NCBI GenBank assembly: GCA_023390655.1
Contig: JAEWCL010000027.1
Coordinates: forward strand, 62,001 to 126,000
Direction: 5' to 3'
DNA: 64,000 bases
Origin: Bacillota bacterium
Lineage (GTDB): Bacteria > Bacillota > Clostridia > Christensenellales > CAG-138
Part shown: one piece after another, positions 17,101 through 26,359 of the stretch
Layout: each line of letters opens with the position of its first letter
Position numbering within the stretch: the stretch's first letter is position 1
The notes under the pieces: generated by a model
The model's input: the letters and a program-made list of their open reading frames with translations, nothing else
Database searches by the model: none
Told to the model about the DNA's origin: nothing
Made by a program: the position numbers and the translations under genes

Positions 17101-17229
17101 CGTCTTAGCTGGGGACGGGGGAGAAGGATCGCCTTGCCAGCCCAAACAATTGCCGCAGGAGAGTTGTTGCAGTAAACTATAGTAGAGAAACAACAAAAAC
17201 AGCCCGTGATACAAGAGGAGGCAGCCGCT

Positions 17230-17793
17230 ATGTTAGAAGTGGAGATGAAGGCATCCCTCGCCGGAGTCTCAGAGAAGGCTCTGCAGCATGCGCTGGAGCG
17301 GACAGGCTTCTTACCCCGGCAGACCCTGCGGGAGATCGATATCTATTTCAACAGCAGCACCCGGGATTTTAAAAAGACCGACGAGGCCCTGCGCCTGCGC
17401 AGCTGCCAGGACTTGTCATGCGGCAATGCGGCACAGGTATTCATCACCTACAAGGGGCCCAAGCAGGACACGGTATCCAACACCCGGACGGAGTACGAAA
17501 CGGCGGTGGGAAGCCTTTCTGCCATGCGCAGCCTATTAGAGGCGCTCGGATACCGGGCGATGTTCACTGTGGATAAGACCCGCCGGGAATTTGCTTTGGA
17601 GAACATCACCCTATGTTTGGATACGGTGGAGGGGCTGGGAGACTATCTGGAGTTGGAGCTTCTGACGGAGGATGAGGCCGGCAGGGAGCCAGCGGTACAG
17701 AAACTGCTGGGACTACTCGATACGCTGGGGGTTCCGCGTGAGCAGCTGACCCGGAGGTCCTATCTGGAGCTTTTGTATTTCTCCCAGACCTGA
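17230..17793 (+). CDS. CYTH-domain protein (class IV adenylate cyclase CyaB / triphosphatase-like)
   Basis: 187 aa from the ATG at 17230, which has GAGGAGG 8 bp upstream. The N-terminal ExExK signature is present (LEVEMKA), followed by DIYFNSS, LRLRSC and YKGPKQDTVSNTRTEYE, and by LDTVEGLGDYLELELL in the second half: the charged residues of a CYTH tunnel that binds triphosphate with divalent metal. Members include CyaB adenylyl cyclases, thiamine triphosphatases and inorganic triphosphatases; the sequence alone does not separate them. It is monocistronic, ending at a hairpin. Confidence 0.85.
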   Translation: MLEVEMKASLAGVSEKALQHALERTGFLPRQTLREIDIYFNSSTRDFKKTDEALRLRSCQDLSCGNAAQVFITYKGPKQDTVSNTRTEYETAVGSLSAMRSLLEALGYRAMFTVDKTRREFALENITLCLDTVEGLGDYLELELLTEDEAGREPAVQKLLGLLDTLGVPREQLTRRSYLELLYFSQT

Positions 17794-17803
17794 ATGCAAA
17801 GAA

Positions 17804-17826
17804 CGCGCTGCTTTTCCGGCAGCGCG
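17804..17826. terminator. Hairpin between convergent CYTH and reductase genes
   Basis: CGCGCTGC (17804-17811) pairs with GCAGCGCG (17819-17826), loop of 7. T-rich but interrupted tails occur on both sides, so it probably acts bidirectionally. Confidence 0.6.
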
Positions 17827-17845
17827 CTCTTGTGCTTCTTGATCC

Positions 17846-19831
17846 TTACAGGTTTCTTGCCAGCTCGTAGGCGTCCCAAATCGCATACATAATATTATGC
17901 ACCTGTCTGGAATCGCCCATGTTGTAGACGGGAATATCCATGTCCTTCAGGCTCTCGTAAAGCCCGTTCTCAGAAACATATCCAACGGCGGTAATCAGTG
18001 TATCCGCGGGCAGCTCCACCGCCTCCCCGCCCTTTTGCACCGTGACGGAACCGGCCTTGGTATCCATTAAGGAGGCGCCGGTAAAGATGCCCACATTGTG
18101 GAACTTCAAAAGATCCAGCAGCATGAATTCGTTCATGTGCGGGATATTGCCGTGGCCGCCCAGAAGCTCCGGCAGGATTTCTACGATGGAGACCTGCTTG
18201 CCCTGCTTTGCCAGCCACAGGCCGGTCTCGCAGCCTACCAGGCCGCCGCCAACGATCACCGCATGATCTCCTACGGGCACCAGTTCCATGAGCACATCTT
18301 CGGCGCTGACCGCTTTTTTTATGCCGGGAACGTCTATCTGCCGGGCCCGGGAACCGGTGGCGGCGACCACCGCATCCGGGGCAAACTCCGCCACATACTC
18401 GGGCGTGACGGCGGTGTGATAGCGGACTTCCACGCCTAGCAGTTCCAACTGCCGTTTATACCAAGAAACCAGCCTGTGATCGTTGCGTTTGAAGTCGGGT
18501 ATGCCGCCGGGGATCAGCTTGCCGCCGAGCAGGTCGGACCGCTCACAGAGCACCACCGTGTGGCCGGAGATGGCGGCGCTCCGCGCGGTCTCCATGCCCG
18601 CGATGCCGCCGCCGGCCACCAGCACCTTCTTTTTCTTCACGGCGGGGACAATACCATAGATGCTCTCCCGCCCACAGGCGGGGTTCACCGCGCAGCTGAC
18701 AGGACCTTTTGCGATCCGGCCCAGACATCCTTCATGGCAGCCAAGGCAGGGGCGGATTTCGTCCAGACGGCCCGTGCGGACCTTCTCCACATATTCAGCG
18801 TCGCACAGCAGGGCGCGGCCATAGCTGACGATGTCGCAGCAATCCTCGAGCGCCTTGACCGCGAGCTCCGGATCGCCCAGCTTTCCCGCGAGGATGATGG
18901 GGACGTTTACTTCTTTTTTCAGGATACGGCCAAACTCCATGTAGCAGCCGTCCTCAAAATACATGGGAGGATGGTTCCAATACCAGGAATCATAGGTGCC
19001 CACGTCCACGTTTAGAGCGTCATAACCGGCGGCGACCAAAAGCTTGGCCGCTTCGATGCCCTCGGGAATATCCTTGCCAACCTCCTCGTATTCCTCGCCG
19101 GGCAGGCCGCCCTGGCGGAGCGCTTTCATGCAGCTCTTGAGGCTGTAGCGCAGGCTCACGGAGAAGTCCGGCCCGCAGGCCTTCTTGATGCCCTGCACGA
19201 TCATGATGGAGACACGCAGGCGGTTTTCCAAACTGCCGCCGAACTCATCGGTACGCTGGTTGAACAGCTTGATGGCAAACTGGTCCAGCAGATACCCTTC
19301 GTGAACCGCATGGATTTCCACGCCGTCAAAGCCCGCGCGCTTGGCGACGACTGCGGACATCACGAACCCTTGGATCAGCTTCATGATCTCCTCCTTGGTC
19401 ATCTCCCGGTGGATGACCCGGGGATCAAAACGGTTGGGTTGCTCTGAAGGAGCGATATTTTTAGAAATAAAGCCGGGCAGCGCGCTGCGCCCCAGGCCGC
19501 CGGTCAGCTGCAGAAAACACTTGGCGCCATAGGCGTGGATGCGTTCGTTCATCTGCGTGCAGCTGTGAATGAACGCGATGGGCATGGTGGTGGGGCAGGG
19601 CAGGCCAACGGTAGGGATACCCTCGATGCTGGTATCCACGCTGCAGATGCCGGTGAATATCAGCCCTACCCCGTGGCGTGCCCGCTCCACATAGTAGTCC
19701 TGCAGGCGCTGGCTGAAGCCGCCGAACGCGTCCGCATATCCGACAGGGCCCATGGGCGCCATGGAGGTGCGGTTCTTCAGCTGTACTTTTCCGATACGCG
19801 TGGGGGTAAAAAGCGCCGGATGATGTGCCAT
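17846..19831 (-). CDS. NADH:flavin oxidoreductase, 2-enoate/2,4-dienoyl-CoA reductase type
   Basis: 661 aa, ATG at 19831 with AAGGAGGAG upstream. Domains: old-yellow-enzyme FMN barrel (about 1-340: KNRTSMAPMGP, the HAVHEGYLLDQF catalytic region, GGSLENRLRVS); a Cys cluster CLGCHEGC followed by a Cys 11 residues on, for a [4Fe-4S] centre; then an FAD/NAD(P) half (KVLVAGGGIAGMETARSA, AVIVGGGLVGCETGLWL). This is the layout of FadH, enoate reductase and BaiCD/BaiH. It reduces an activated C=C with NAD(P)H. It is the last gene of the RuBisCO-like-protein operon, so it probably handles an unsaturated or enone intermediate of that pathway. Confidence 0.9.
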   Translation of the reverse strand: MAHHPALFTPTRIGKVQLKNRTSMAPMGPVGYADAFGGFSQRLQDYYVERARHGVGLIFTGICSVDTSIEGIPTVGLPCPTTMPIAFIHSCTQMNERIHAYGAKCFLQLTGGLGRSALPGFISKNIAPSEQPNRFDPRVIHREMTKEEIMKLIQGFVMSAVVAKRAGFDGVEIHAVHEGYLLDQFAIKLFNQRTDEFGGSLENRLRVSIMIVQGIKKACGPDFSVSLRYSLKSCMKALRQGGLPGEEYEEVGKDIPEGIEAAKLLVAAGYDALNVDVGTYDSWYWNHPPMYFEDGCYMEFGRILKKEVNVPIILAGKLGDPELAVKALEDCCDIVSYGRALLCDAEYVEKVRTGRLDEIRPCLGCHEGCLGRIAKGPVSCAVNPACGRESIYGIVPAVKKKKVLVAGGGIAGMETARSAAISGHTVVLCERSDLLGGKLIPGGIPDFKRNDHRLVSWYKRQLELLGVEVRYHTAVTPEYVAEFAPDAVVAATGSRARQIDVPGIKKAVSAEDVLMELVPVGDHAVIVGGGLVGCETGLWLAKQGKQVSIVEILPELLGGHGNIPHMNEFMLLDLLKFHNVGIFTGASLMDTKAGSVTVQKGGEAVELPADTLITAVGYVSENGLYESLKDMDIPVYNMGDSRQVHNIMYAIWDAYELARNL

Positions 19832-19858
19832 AGTGGTTCTCCTCCTTATTAACGATCC

Positions 19859-20491
19859 TCAGAAAGACTTTTGGATCGCCTCGGTCACTTCATAGAAGGT
19901 TTCATAGGGAACAAAGGGACGGCCCAGCTTTGTTAGGTATTTCGCCAGAACATCCCGGGCGAAGATGGTGTCCACCGCCTGGGACATGTTCATGTCCGTA
20001 AAGCTGTCGCCGATGCCGATGGCGTGCCCGTATTCGTACAGCGCCATCACATCGGTTTTTTTCAATAGCTCATTGCCGTCGTCATAGCGGGAAATGAGCT
20101 TCATTTGCGGCGTGGCGACATCGAGATCCACGGCGTGGAGTCCCGCCAAACGGTTCATGCAGGACGCGAGCTTCCGCTCGGAGAACTGCCGCACACCACC
20201 GGAGATCACCACCACGGGAATATTCAGCGCGTTCATGGCCGCCAGAAATTCCGGGAATCCGGGACGGATCTGTACGCCGTCCACATACTCCAGCATCCGT
20301 GTGAGAAGACCGGAAGGCGCGCCGTCAAAGGCATGACGCACGACCTGGCTGGGGGTCATTTGCCCTTTCACCAGTTTTTCGTTGTATTCCTCAAATTCTT
20401 TTGGATCGGTGAACAGCCGGATTGCGCCTACCAGCGTATCCTCCATGGTGATGGTACCGTCAAAATCCGTGAAAATGATGGTTTTGTACAA
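19859..20491 (-). CDS. MtnX-like HAD phosphatase
   Basis: 210 aa HAD-superfamily subclass IB. The nucleophile motif is FTDFDGTIT, motif II VVVISGGV, motif IV GIGDSFTDMNM. The C-terminal FARD-x-L ... PFVPYETFYEV string matches my memory of MtnX, the 2-hydroxy-3-keto-5-methylthiopentenyl-1-phosphate phosphatase that acts directly after the RuBisCO-like MtnW in Bacillus. The start is TTG at 20491, with AAAGGAG 8 bp upstream. It lies 101 bp after the RuBisCO-like protein gene. The likely role is removal of a phosphate from the product of that enzyme; the actual substrate is unknown. Confidence 0.85.
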   Translation of the reverse strand: MYKTIIFTDFDGTITMEDTLVGAIRLFTDPKEFEEYNEKLVKGQMTPSQVVRHAFDGAPSGLLTRMLEYVDGVQIRPGFPEFLAAMNALNIPVVVISGGVRQFSERKLASCMNRLAGLHAVDLDVATPQMKLISRYDDGNELLKKTDVMALYEYGHAIGIGDSFTDMNMSQAVDTIFARDVLAKYLTKLGRPFVPYETFYEVTEAIQKSF

Positions 20492-20592
20492 GGGTTTTCT
20501 CCTTTTGAACAGGCCCCCGGATTTCTCGGGGACCTGTCTGTCGTAAGAGGTACCGGAACCGCTGTTCCTTGGAATTGGTCACGTCCTGTAAT

Positions 20593-21909
20593 TTAGTTCA
20601 TCAGATCGAAGTTTTTCTTCAGATCGGGATTCAGGAAGGCCAGCATCCGGGCGAGTTCCTCATGGGTTTTGGCGTATTCCATCATCGGGATATCCTGTAT
20701 TGCGGCGTCGATCGCCTGGCGCATGGACTTCGCGCCCGCTTCGCTGCCGTCGGGATGGCCGTGCACGCCGCCGCCCGCGGCGAGCATCACGTCGGTGCCC
20801 ACGTTCTTGATGATCTTTTCCACAGCCATCTGTGTGGTGCCGCCGGAGCAGGCGTACATCATGGGCTTGATGTTCCACCAATCCTGGGTGAAGGACTTGA
20901 AGCAGCGGTAGAACACCTTGAAGGGCACGGGGAACTTGCCGTAGGGATGCCCGTTGATCTGGAAGTCGCCGCCGGCGAGGCGGGTGATCTTTCCTACAAG
21001 CAGGGGCGCCGCGATGCCTGTATAGGTGGAAGCGGCCATGGTGCCCGCAAAGTTTACATGCGCCAGTATGGGCACGTTGATGTTGGGGTCCTCCGCGAGC
21101 ATCTTGAGCGTATCAAAGCCTGTGGTGTAGACGTTGACCATCAGGCAGTTGTTGCCGTACTCCAAGGCGCGGTAGGCGTTTTCACGAACCTTCTCGGTGC
21201 TGTCGGAGATGTTGACGGCATACAGGCTGTGTTCGCCGGTCTCCTCAAAGACCTTCTTTTCCATCGCCATGAACTTGGTTACGCGTTCCTTCAAGGGGCA
21301 GAAGGGGCCGTCGGCGAGCATCAGCTCGTCGTCCTTGATGACGTCCACGCCGCCCTTGCAGGCACGGTAAAACAGCTCTGCGCCCTCGTCCGGCGTCCAG
21401 CCGATATTCGGCTTGATCATGGCGTTCAATAGCGGACGGTCGGGAACTTCGAGCACCTTGCGAAGGCCCTCCACGCCGAACTTGGGGCCCTGGAACTGGG
21501 CGATGAATTTCTTGGGGAAGGCAACGTCGATCAGGCGGATCATGCCCGAAGCGGAGATGTTGCCAAAGAGTATCGTCATCATGGCCGCGATGCTGTGGGA
21601 GAAGTTCTCCATGGGATAGGCGATCTGGATGATGTAGGTGGGGGGCTCCTCGGATTGGTAATCGCAGCCGATATCCGGCACCTCATACAGCGCCACCAGC
21701 TTGGAGCCGAAACGGCGTGTCTTCTCGGTGGAATCGGCGCCTACCTTGATCCAGGTGCCGGTGGTCTGTTCATCGGCGATGGCCATCGCGAGCTTTTCAA
21801 TATTGCCGGTCTTGACCTTGGCCTGGTAGGTGGCAATTACATAATCGTTGTCAAAGGCGACTTCCGGGAACGCGTGGGTCAGGTTTTCTCTATCGAGTTT
21901 ACGAATCAT
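20593..21909 (-). CDS. RuBisCO-like protein (form IV)
   Basis: 438 aa, ATG at 21909 with AAGGAGGA upstream. RuBisCO large-chain layout: TGTWIKVG near residue 51, GN at 116-117, IKPNIGW (K166, equivalent of K175), the metal-ligand motif KDDE (K192, D194, E195, equivalents of carbamylated K201, D203, E204), H284, CSGG (354-357) and AAGGGVHGHP (377-386). Missing for carboxylation: the second Lys of KPK is Asn, the Arg after the H294 equivalent is Val, and loop 6 is altered (PYGKFP). It is therefore an RLP, probably an enolase, isomerase or transcarboxylase on a phosphorylated ketone. MtnW itself is possible, but no other methionine-salvage gene is nearby. Confidence 0.93.
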   Translation of the reverse strand: MIRKLDRENLTHAFPEVAFDNDYVIATYQAKVKTGNIEKLAMAIADEQTTGTWIKVGADSTEKTRRFGSKLVALYEVPDIGCDYQSEEPPTYIIQIAYPMENFSHSIAAMMTILFGNISASGMIRLIDVAFPKKFIAQFQGPKFGVEGLRKVLEVPDRPLLNAMIKPNIGWTPDEGAELFYRACKGGVDVIKDDELMLADGPFCPLKERVTKFMAMEKKVFEETGEHSLYAVNISDSTEKVRENAYRALEYGNNCLMVNVYTTGFDTLKMLAEDPNINVPILAHVNFAGTMAASTYTGIAAPLLVGKITRLAGGDFQINGHPYGKFPVPFKVFYRCFKSFTQDWWNIKPMMYACSGGTTQMAVEKIIKNVGTDVMLAAGGGVHGHPDGSEAGAKSMRQAIDAAIQDIPMMEYAKTHEELARMLAFLNPDLKKNFDLMN

Positions 21910-21931
21910 ATTGTGGTATCCTCCTTCTTAT

Positions 21932-23374
21932 TTACCGTTCCACATTGGAAAGAACCTCGTCGAATGCGCGGAGGGTCTCCTCAATGGTTTCGTCGTTGTC
22001 CGCCATGCTGGTGTAGATGCGGCTGCCTGCCAGGGTGATGACGCCGTTGGCCGTGAGCGCCGCGCCAAACTCCTCGATGCAATGCTGGCGCTCGGGGATC
22101 TTTTTGAAAATATCCGGGTCCGCGGCGTTCAGGTACATGACGCCGGAGACCTCAAAATGGACGATGGAGCCGGTGTTCCAGGTGACAAAGGGCAGATTGT
22201 ATTTGTCGATCAGACTTTGAATGCCCGCGCAGAGCTTGTCGCCGTTCTCACCGGCCTTCCTTGCGGCGTCCGTGCGGATAATTTCATCGATGGCGAAGTA
22301 GCCCGCCGCGCAGCTTAGCGGGTTGGCCGTGAGGGTGCCGCCCACATACGCCTTTTTCTTCCCCGCCTTGACGCCGGCCGCGACGCAGGACATGATTTCC
22401 TCCCTGCCGCCCACGCCGCCCGCCATGGGGTAGCCGCCTGCCACGATCTTGCCGAATACCGTCAGGTCGGGCCGTACGTTGAAGAAGCCCTGGGCGCCGC
22501 CGGGGCCGACGCGGAAGGCTGTAACGACCTCGTCAAAGATCAGCAGGGTCTGGTATTCGTCGCACAGCTCGCGCACCTTTTGCGCAAAGTCAATGGCAAC
22601 AGGGCGGGTGCCGCTCTCCGGCCCGAAGGGTTCAATGATGACGGCCGCAGTGCCGCCATTCTGCTCGTTCTCCTCGAGCACCTTGCGCAGGCTTTCGATG
22701 TCGCCGGGGAAGAATTCAGAGGTGTTCCCCGAGACTTCCTTGGGGATACCGTGGGCTTCGAAGGTCTTGGTGTAAGGAATGTGCAGGGAGTACACCAGCT
22801 GGTCGCTCCAGCCGTGATACGCGCCGCCTACCTTGACGATGCGCTGTTTGCCGGTGTAGGTGCGGGCGATGCGGATGGCCACCATGTCGGCCTCAGTCCC
22901 GCTGGCCAGGCAGCGGTACATCTCCACCCAAGGCATGCATTCGCGGATTTTTTCCGCCAGCTTCATCTCATAGGGGTGGAACAGTCCCGTGACGGGACCG
23001 GATTCCTTCACAACTTCCCAGACCTTTTGGTTTACCGGCTCGTAGTTGCTGCCAAGCAGCGTGGGACCGCCGGCCTGGAGATAGTCCACATAGCGGTTGC
23101 CGTCGATGTCGTGGAGGTACGCGCCCTCCGCTTTTATCATCACCAGCGGGAATGGATAGTTGAACGCCAGGTTGTGCTGGACGCCGCCGGGAATGACCCG
23201 CTTGGCTTCCTCAATCATTTTCTTGGAGCCGGCGCACTTTTCCTCAAAGTAGCGCAGATACCGCTGCATGGCTTCCGGCTTGATGTGGTAAACAGGTTCG
23301 CTGACCAGCCGTTCCATTTTCGCATAGACCGCTTTTTCGTCAGGCCAGTGTGAAACTCCGTAATGTGCGTTCAT
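21932..23374 (-). CDS. Class III PLP aminotransferase (glutamate-1-semialdehyde aminomutase-like)
   Basis: 480 aa. The ATG at 23374 has GGAGG 10 bp upstream; an in-frame TTG at 23380 is an alternative. Fold type I: IPGGVQHNLAF, GNRYVDYLQAGGP, CLASGTEADMVAIRIART, KVGGAYHGWSD, LLIFDEVVTAFRVGPGG, and the PLP lysine in FGKIVAGGYPMAG. This group includes HemL and many omega-aminotransferases or aminomutases on small aldehydes. Haem genes are absent here and the gene sits between an MFS transporter and the RuBisCO-like protein, so a catabolic transamination is likelier. An N-terminal extension of about 45 residues precedes the usual start of homology. Confidence 0.88.
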   Translation of the reverse strand: MNAHYGVSHWPDEKAVYAKMERLVSEPVYHIKPEAMQRYLRYFEEKCAGSKKMIEEAKRVIPGGVQHNLAFNYPFPLVMIKAEGAYLHDIDGNRYVDYLQAGGPTLLGSNYEPVNQKVWEVVKESGPVTGLFHPYEMKLAEKIRECMPWVEMYRCLASGTEADMVAIRIARTYTGKQRIVKVGGAYHGWSDQLVYSLHIPYTKTFEAHGIPKEVSGNTSEFFPGDIESLRKVLEENEQNGGTAAVIIEPFGPESGTRPVAIDFAQKVRELCDEYQTLLIFDEVVTAFRVGPGGAQGFFNVRPDLTVFGKIVAGGYPMAGGVGGREEIMSCVAAGVKAGKKKAYVGGTLTANPLSCAAGYFAIDEIIRTDAARKAGENGDKLCAGIQSLIDKYNLPFVTWNTGSIVHFEVSGVMYLNAADPDIFKKIPERQHCIEEFGAALTANGVITLAGSRIYTSMADNDETIEETLRAFDEVLSNVER

Positions 23375-23402
23375 GTTCAAGTAACCTCCATCTGTAATTC
23401 CA

Positions 23403-24641
23403 TCATTTCAGTTTTGCTTCCTTCGCAATCAGCATCGGGACCATATATGCAATGGTGATGCCCACCATGACGATCATCAGCAGGCGGTGGTTTCCGCCAA
23501 ACAGGCTGGCGCCGCCTAAGAATACCGCGCCGGCTACATTTCCGGCCCACATCAGCAGGCCTTCGGACGTTCCCTCGGATGTGGGATAGGAGGCCTCCGC
23601 CGCAAAGGTCAGCACCAGCGGCGCCGCGCCCACGATGAAGAAGCCATACAGCACCGCCGCTGCCATCATCAGGCCGAAGCCTTTGGCGAATATAAACAGG
23701 ATCAGCCCGATTGCCCCAATCGCGTTCGCTCCGATGGCGTAGGGCAGACGCCGCCGGCGTTTGTCCTTGTCCGAGGCCATGGATACCACCAAACTCCCAA
23801 CGACGCCCGTGAACAGTATGACGACGCCGATGATGCCCACCTGGGTGGCGTCCACGGCATCTGAACTGAGTTGGCGCAGAATGGGCTCGATCATAGTAAA
23901 GAAGGTGTTGAAGATGCCGAACATGCAGAAGAAAATGATGAGCGCCAGCACGAAATCCCGTTTCTTCAGGGCACCCTTCAAGCCGGCCACGAAGTTGTCC
24001 CGGACTGCCGCCTCCTCTGAGCACGGCGGCGTGGGAGGCGCTTCCTTCACCAGCGCTACAAACAGCACCGCCGTCACCACGCCGATACCGCCGTACAGAA
24101 GCAGCATGGAGCGGATGGACATGCCGCCTTCGACCAGTACCGGGGTCAGCAGCAGCCCGATGCACATGCCGACATAACTGCACAGCAGTCCCACGCTGTT
24201 GGCGGTGGCGCGCTCGTTCTCAGGGAACCACTTTCCGGCCACAAGGCCTGGGGAGTTGAGAATGAACGGCTGTGCGATGGAGAAGCCCACGGTGGCAATC
24301 AGCACCGCCGTATAACTGTCTCCGCCCAGCCCACGCAGCAGCGCGCACAAGCCGGTGAGCACCGCGCCGAACCCTACGGCCTTCTTGAAGCCGAAGCGCT
24401 CAAAGGCGGCCATTACCGGAATAGACAACACGATCATACCCACCATGAAGATGATGGAGAGCAGGCTGATGGCATTCTCACCGCTCTGGGCATTAGCAAA
24501 TCCATAAAACTTCCAGGCATCCGTCGTGATGGAGAAGAATGTGGTCCACATCAGCTGGATGACCGCGGTGGACAGGCCGTAAACAGCCAGTACGATCCAG
24601 CGATATCCATAGACCCGATAGACCTCTACCTGATGTTCCAT
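23403..24641 (-). CDS. MFS transporter of the RuBisCO-like-protein operon
   Basis: 412 aa, twelve predicted membrane segments, ATG at 24641 with AGGGAG upstream. It begins YRWIVLAVYGLSTAVIQLMW and carries a cytoplasmic central loop (about residues 195-215) rich in Pro and Glu, and SMASDKDKRRRRLPYAIGAN between helices 8 and 9. Position inside the operon makes it the likely importer of the pathway substrate, since the operon has no ABC system. The substrate could be a sugar acid, polyol or amine; the sequence does not say. Confidence 0.85.
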   Translation of the reverse strand: MEHQVEVYRVYGYRWIVLAVYGLSTAVIQLMWTTFFSITTDAWKFYGFANAQSGENAISLLSIIFMVGMIVLSIPVMAAFERFGFKKAVGFGAVLTGLCALLRGLGGDSYTAVLIATVGFSIAQPFILNSPGLVAGKWFPENERATANSVGLLCSYVGMCIGLLLTPVLVEGGMSIRSMLLLYGGIGVVTAVLFVALVKEAPPTPPCSEEAAVRDNFVAGLKGALKKRDFVLALIIFFCMFGIFNTFFTMIEPILRQLSSDAVDATQVGIIGVVILFTGVVGSLVVSMASDKDKRRRRLPYAIGANAIGAIGLILFIFAKGFGLMMAAAVLYGFFIVGAAPLVLTFAAEASYPTSEGTSEGLLMWAGNVAGAVFLGGASLFGGNHRLLMIVMVGITIAYMVPMLIAKEAKLK

Positions 24642-24713
24642 AATGCTCCCTTCTTCGTCGGTTTGGCCCGCGCGGCGCCGGGCGTGGCGTGGGCCGGTTA
24701 CAGGGCGTTTTTC

Positions 24714-26252
24714 TCAGCCGTTGAGGGCGGCATAGGCTTTCTTATTGTTTTTGTAAAGATCCTTGAATACGGGAAGGAGCCTGTCATAGACGGCGATGTG
24801 GGCCGGATTTGGCTTGTAGGTGGCGCTGACACGGATGATCTGCTTGATATCCCTGATGCTATCGAGCATGCCGAAGCTGACGGCCATCAGGGCCGCCGCA
24901 CCCATGGCGCCCACCTGACGGGGATTTTCCACGGTCTCCACGTCCCGGCCCAGTACGTCCGCCATCACTTGGCAGATGTAGGGGGCGACCGCACTGCCGC
25001 CTGCAAAGCGGACGACAGAACGGGTCTTGAAAGAGGACTCCGTGCATTCGAGCAGCCAGCGTATATGGAGACATATGCCCTCAATGACGGATTTCATCAG
25101 GTCGCTTCCCCGCGTCGTGATATCCAAATTGAAGAACAGGCCCCGGGAGTTTGCATCGTCAAACGGACAGCGGTTTCCGTGCATCCAAGGAGAGAAGATA
25201 ACCCCGTTGCTGCCTGCGGGCGTGTCCCGGATGTATTCAATCATTTGGTCATAATTCATGCCCATCTGATCCATCCGGTCTTTGACCCATTCCAAGCACT
25301 TGCCGGAAGTCTCCATCTCCGCGATATAGTTGTAGGTGCTCGGGTCAACGCCCACAAGGGCGCCGATCAGGTTAGAAAGGTCCAGATGCAGCTTATCCAC
25401 AGTGGTGGCCACCCAGCCGGAGGTGCCCGAGTATATCAGCACATCGCCCACCTCCACGCATCCGGCCCCCACAGAGCACAGGCTGACATCGCTGCCGCCC
25501 GAAAAGACAGGCGTCCCCGAAGCCAGGCCCAGTTCCACAGCTGCATTTGGCAGCAGCGTTCCCACCTGGTCCGTAGAAGCGCAGATCTCCGGCAGATGCC
25601 GCATGTCAATCCCCAGCATCCGGCACAAGGACTCGCTCCAGCCGCCCTTCTTCACATCGTAAAGGAAGGTGGCGCAGGCGTCGTCCCGGCTGGCAAGCAT
25701 CTTTCCGGTGGCCCGGCAGGTGAGATATTCCTTGGCGTCAAGCCATTTATACGTTTTCTTGAGAATGTCAGGCTCATTATCCCGCACCCAGAGGTATTTC
25801 CAGGCCGGATCCTTGGCGCTGCCGGACACTGCCCCCGTGATCCGGATGTATTTGAGTACTTTGAAGATATCCAGCCCCTCCACACGCACGCCGGTATCCA
25901 TGCAGTTTTTGAATTGCCGGTCGGCCCGGGAGTCCATACAGCTCATGGCCCGGCGCAGGGGATAGCCCTGTTCATCCACCATCACGACCGTCTGGAACTG
26001 AGAGCAGAAGGAAATTCCCTTGATCTCTTCGTTGGAGACGCCGGTCTTCTCCAAAAGCTTCTTCGTGCTTCTGCCCATTGCGTTCCACCAATCGGCGGGG
26101 TCCTGTTCCACACCTCCGTTTTCCAACACATGGAGTTCATAGGTATCTACCTCTCCGGCGATGAAACGTACGCTTTCATCGGCAGAAATGCTGAACATGC
26201 AGGTCTTCAGTCCGGTTGTTCCTACGTCGTAAGTCAATACTTTTACGGACAT
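24714..26252 (-). CDS. FGGY-family carbohydrate kinase (xylulokinase-like)
   Basis: 512 aa from the ATG at 26252, preceded by AAGGGGG; the frame runs on to 26276 but without a ribosome binding site. N-terminal ATP-fold loop TYDVGTTGLKTCMF, EQDPADWWNA, and the catalytic Asp in FSGGSDVSLCSVG; the second domain has YSGTSGWVATT and FAGGSAVAPYICQVMADVLG. FGGY kinases phosphorylate sugars, polyols or related compounds. It is the first gene of the operon, directly behind a consensus promoter, so it probably commits the imported substrate to the pathway. Substrate class unknown. Confidence 0.9.
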   Translation of the reverse strand: MSVKVLTYDVGTTGLKTCMFSISADESVRFIAGEVDTYELHVLENGGVEQDPADWWNAMGRSTKKLLEKTGVSNEEIKGISFCSQFQTVVMVDEQGYPLRRAMSCMDSRADRQFKNCMDTGVRVEGLDIFKVLKYIRITGAVSGSAKDPAWKYLWVRDNEPDILKKTYKWLDAKEYLTCRATGKMLASRDDACATFLYDVKKGGWSESLCRMLGIDMRHLPEICASTDQVGTLLPNAAVELGLASGTPVFSGGSDVSLCSVGAGCVEVGDVLIYSGTSGWVATTVDKLHLDLSNLIGALVGVDPSTYNYIAEMETSGKCLEWVKDRMDQMGMNYDQMIEYIRDTPAGSNGVIFSPWMHGNRCPFDDANSRGLFFNLDITTRGSDLMKSVIEGICLHIRWLLECTESSFKTRSVVRFAGGSAVAPYICQVMADVLGRDVETVENPRQVGAMGAAALMAVSFGMLDSIRDIKQIIRVSATYKPNPAHIAVYDRLLPVFKDLYKNNKKAYAALNG

Positions 26253-26359
26253 CCGGCGGTTTCCCCCTTCTCCCATATTCTTTTTTTCGTCTTTGCTTTG
26301 GGGCTTTTTGATTTTCGGGCTTGATTTTTGATGGATCGATAAGTGTTCTTGCGTATAAA

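Noticed and set aside
17230..17793. Assigning adenylate cyclase activity to the CYTH protein
   Set aside because: CYTH signatures do not distinguish cyclase from triphosphatase; only the superfamily is supported.
20593..21909. Calling the RuBisCO-like protein MtnW (2,3-diketo-5-methylthiopentyl-1-phosphate enolase)
   Set aside because: The neighbouring MtnX-like phosphatase suggests it, but no mtnA, mtnB, mtnD or mtnK occurs and kinase and aminotransferase belong to other families, so a specific name is not justified.
24633..26324. 563-codon plus-strand open frame opposite the FGGY kinase gene
   Set aside because: It is a mirror of the kinase reading frame in GC-rich DNA, has no ribosome binding site or family motif, while the minus-strand kinase is intact and well motif-supported.
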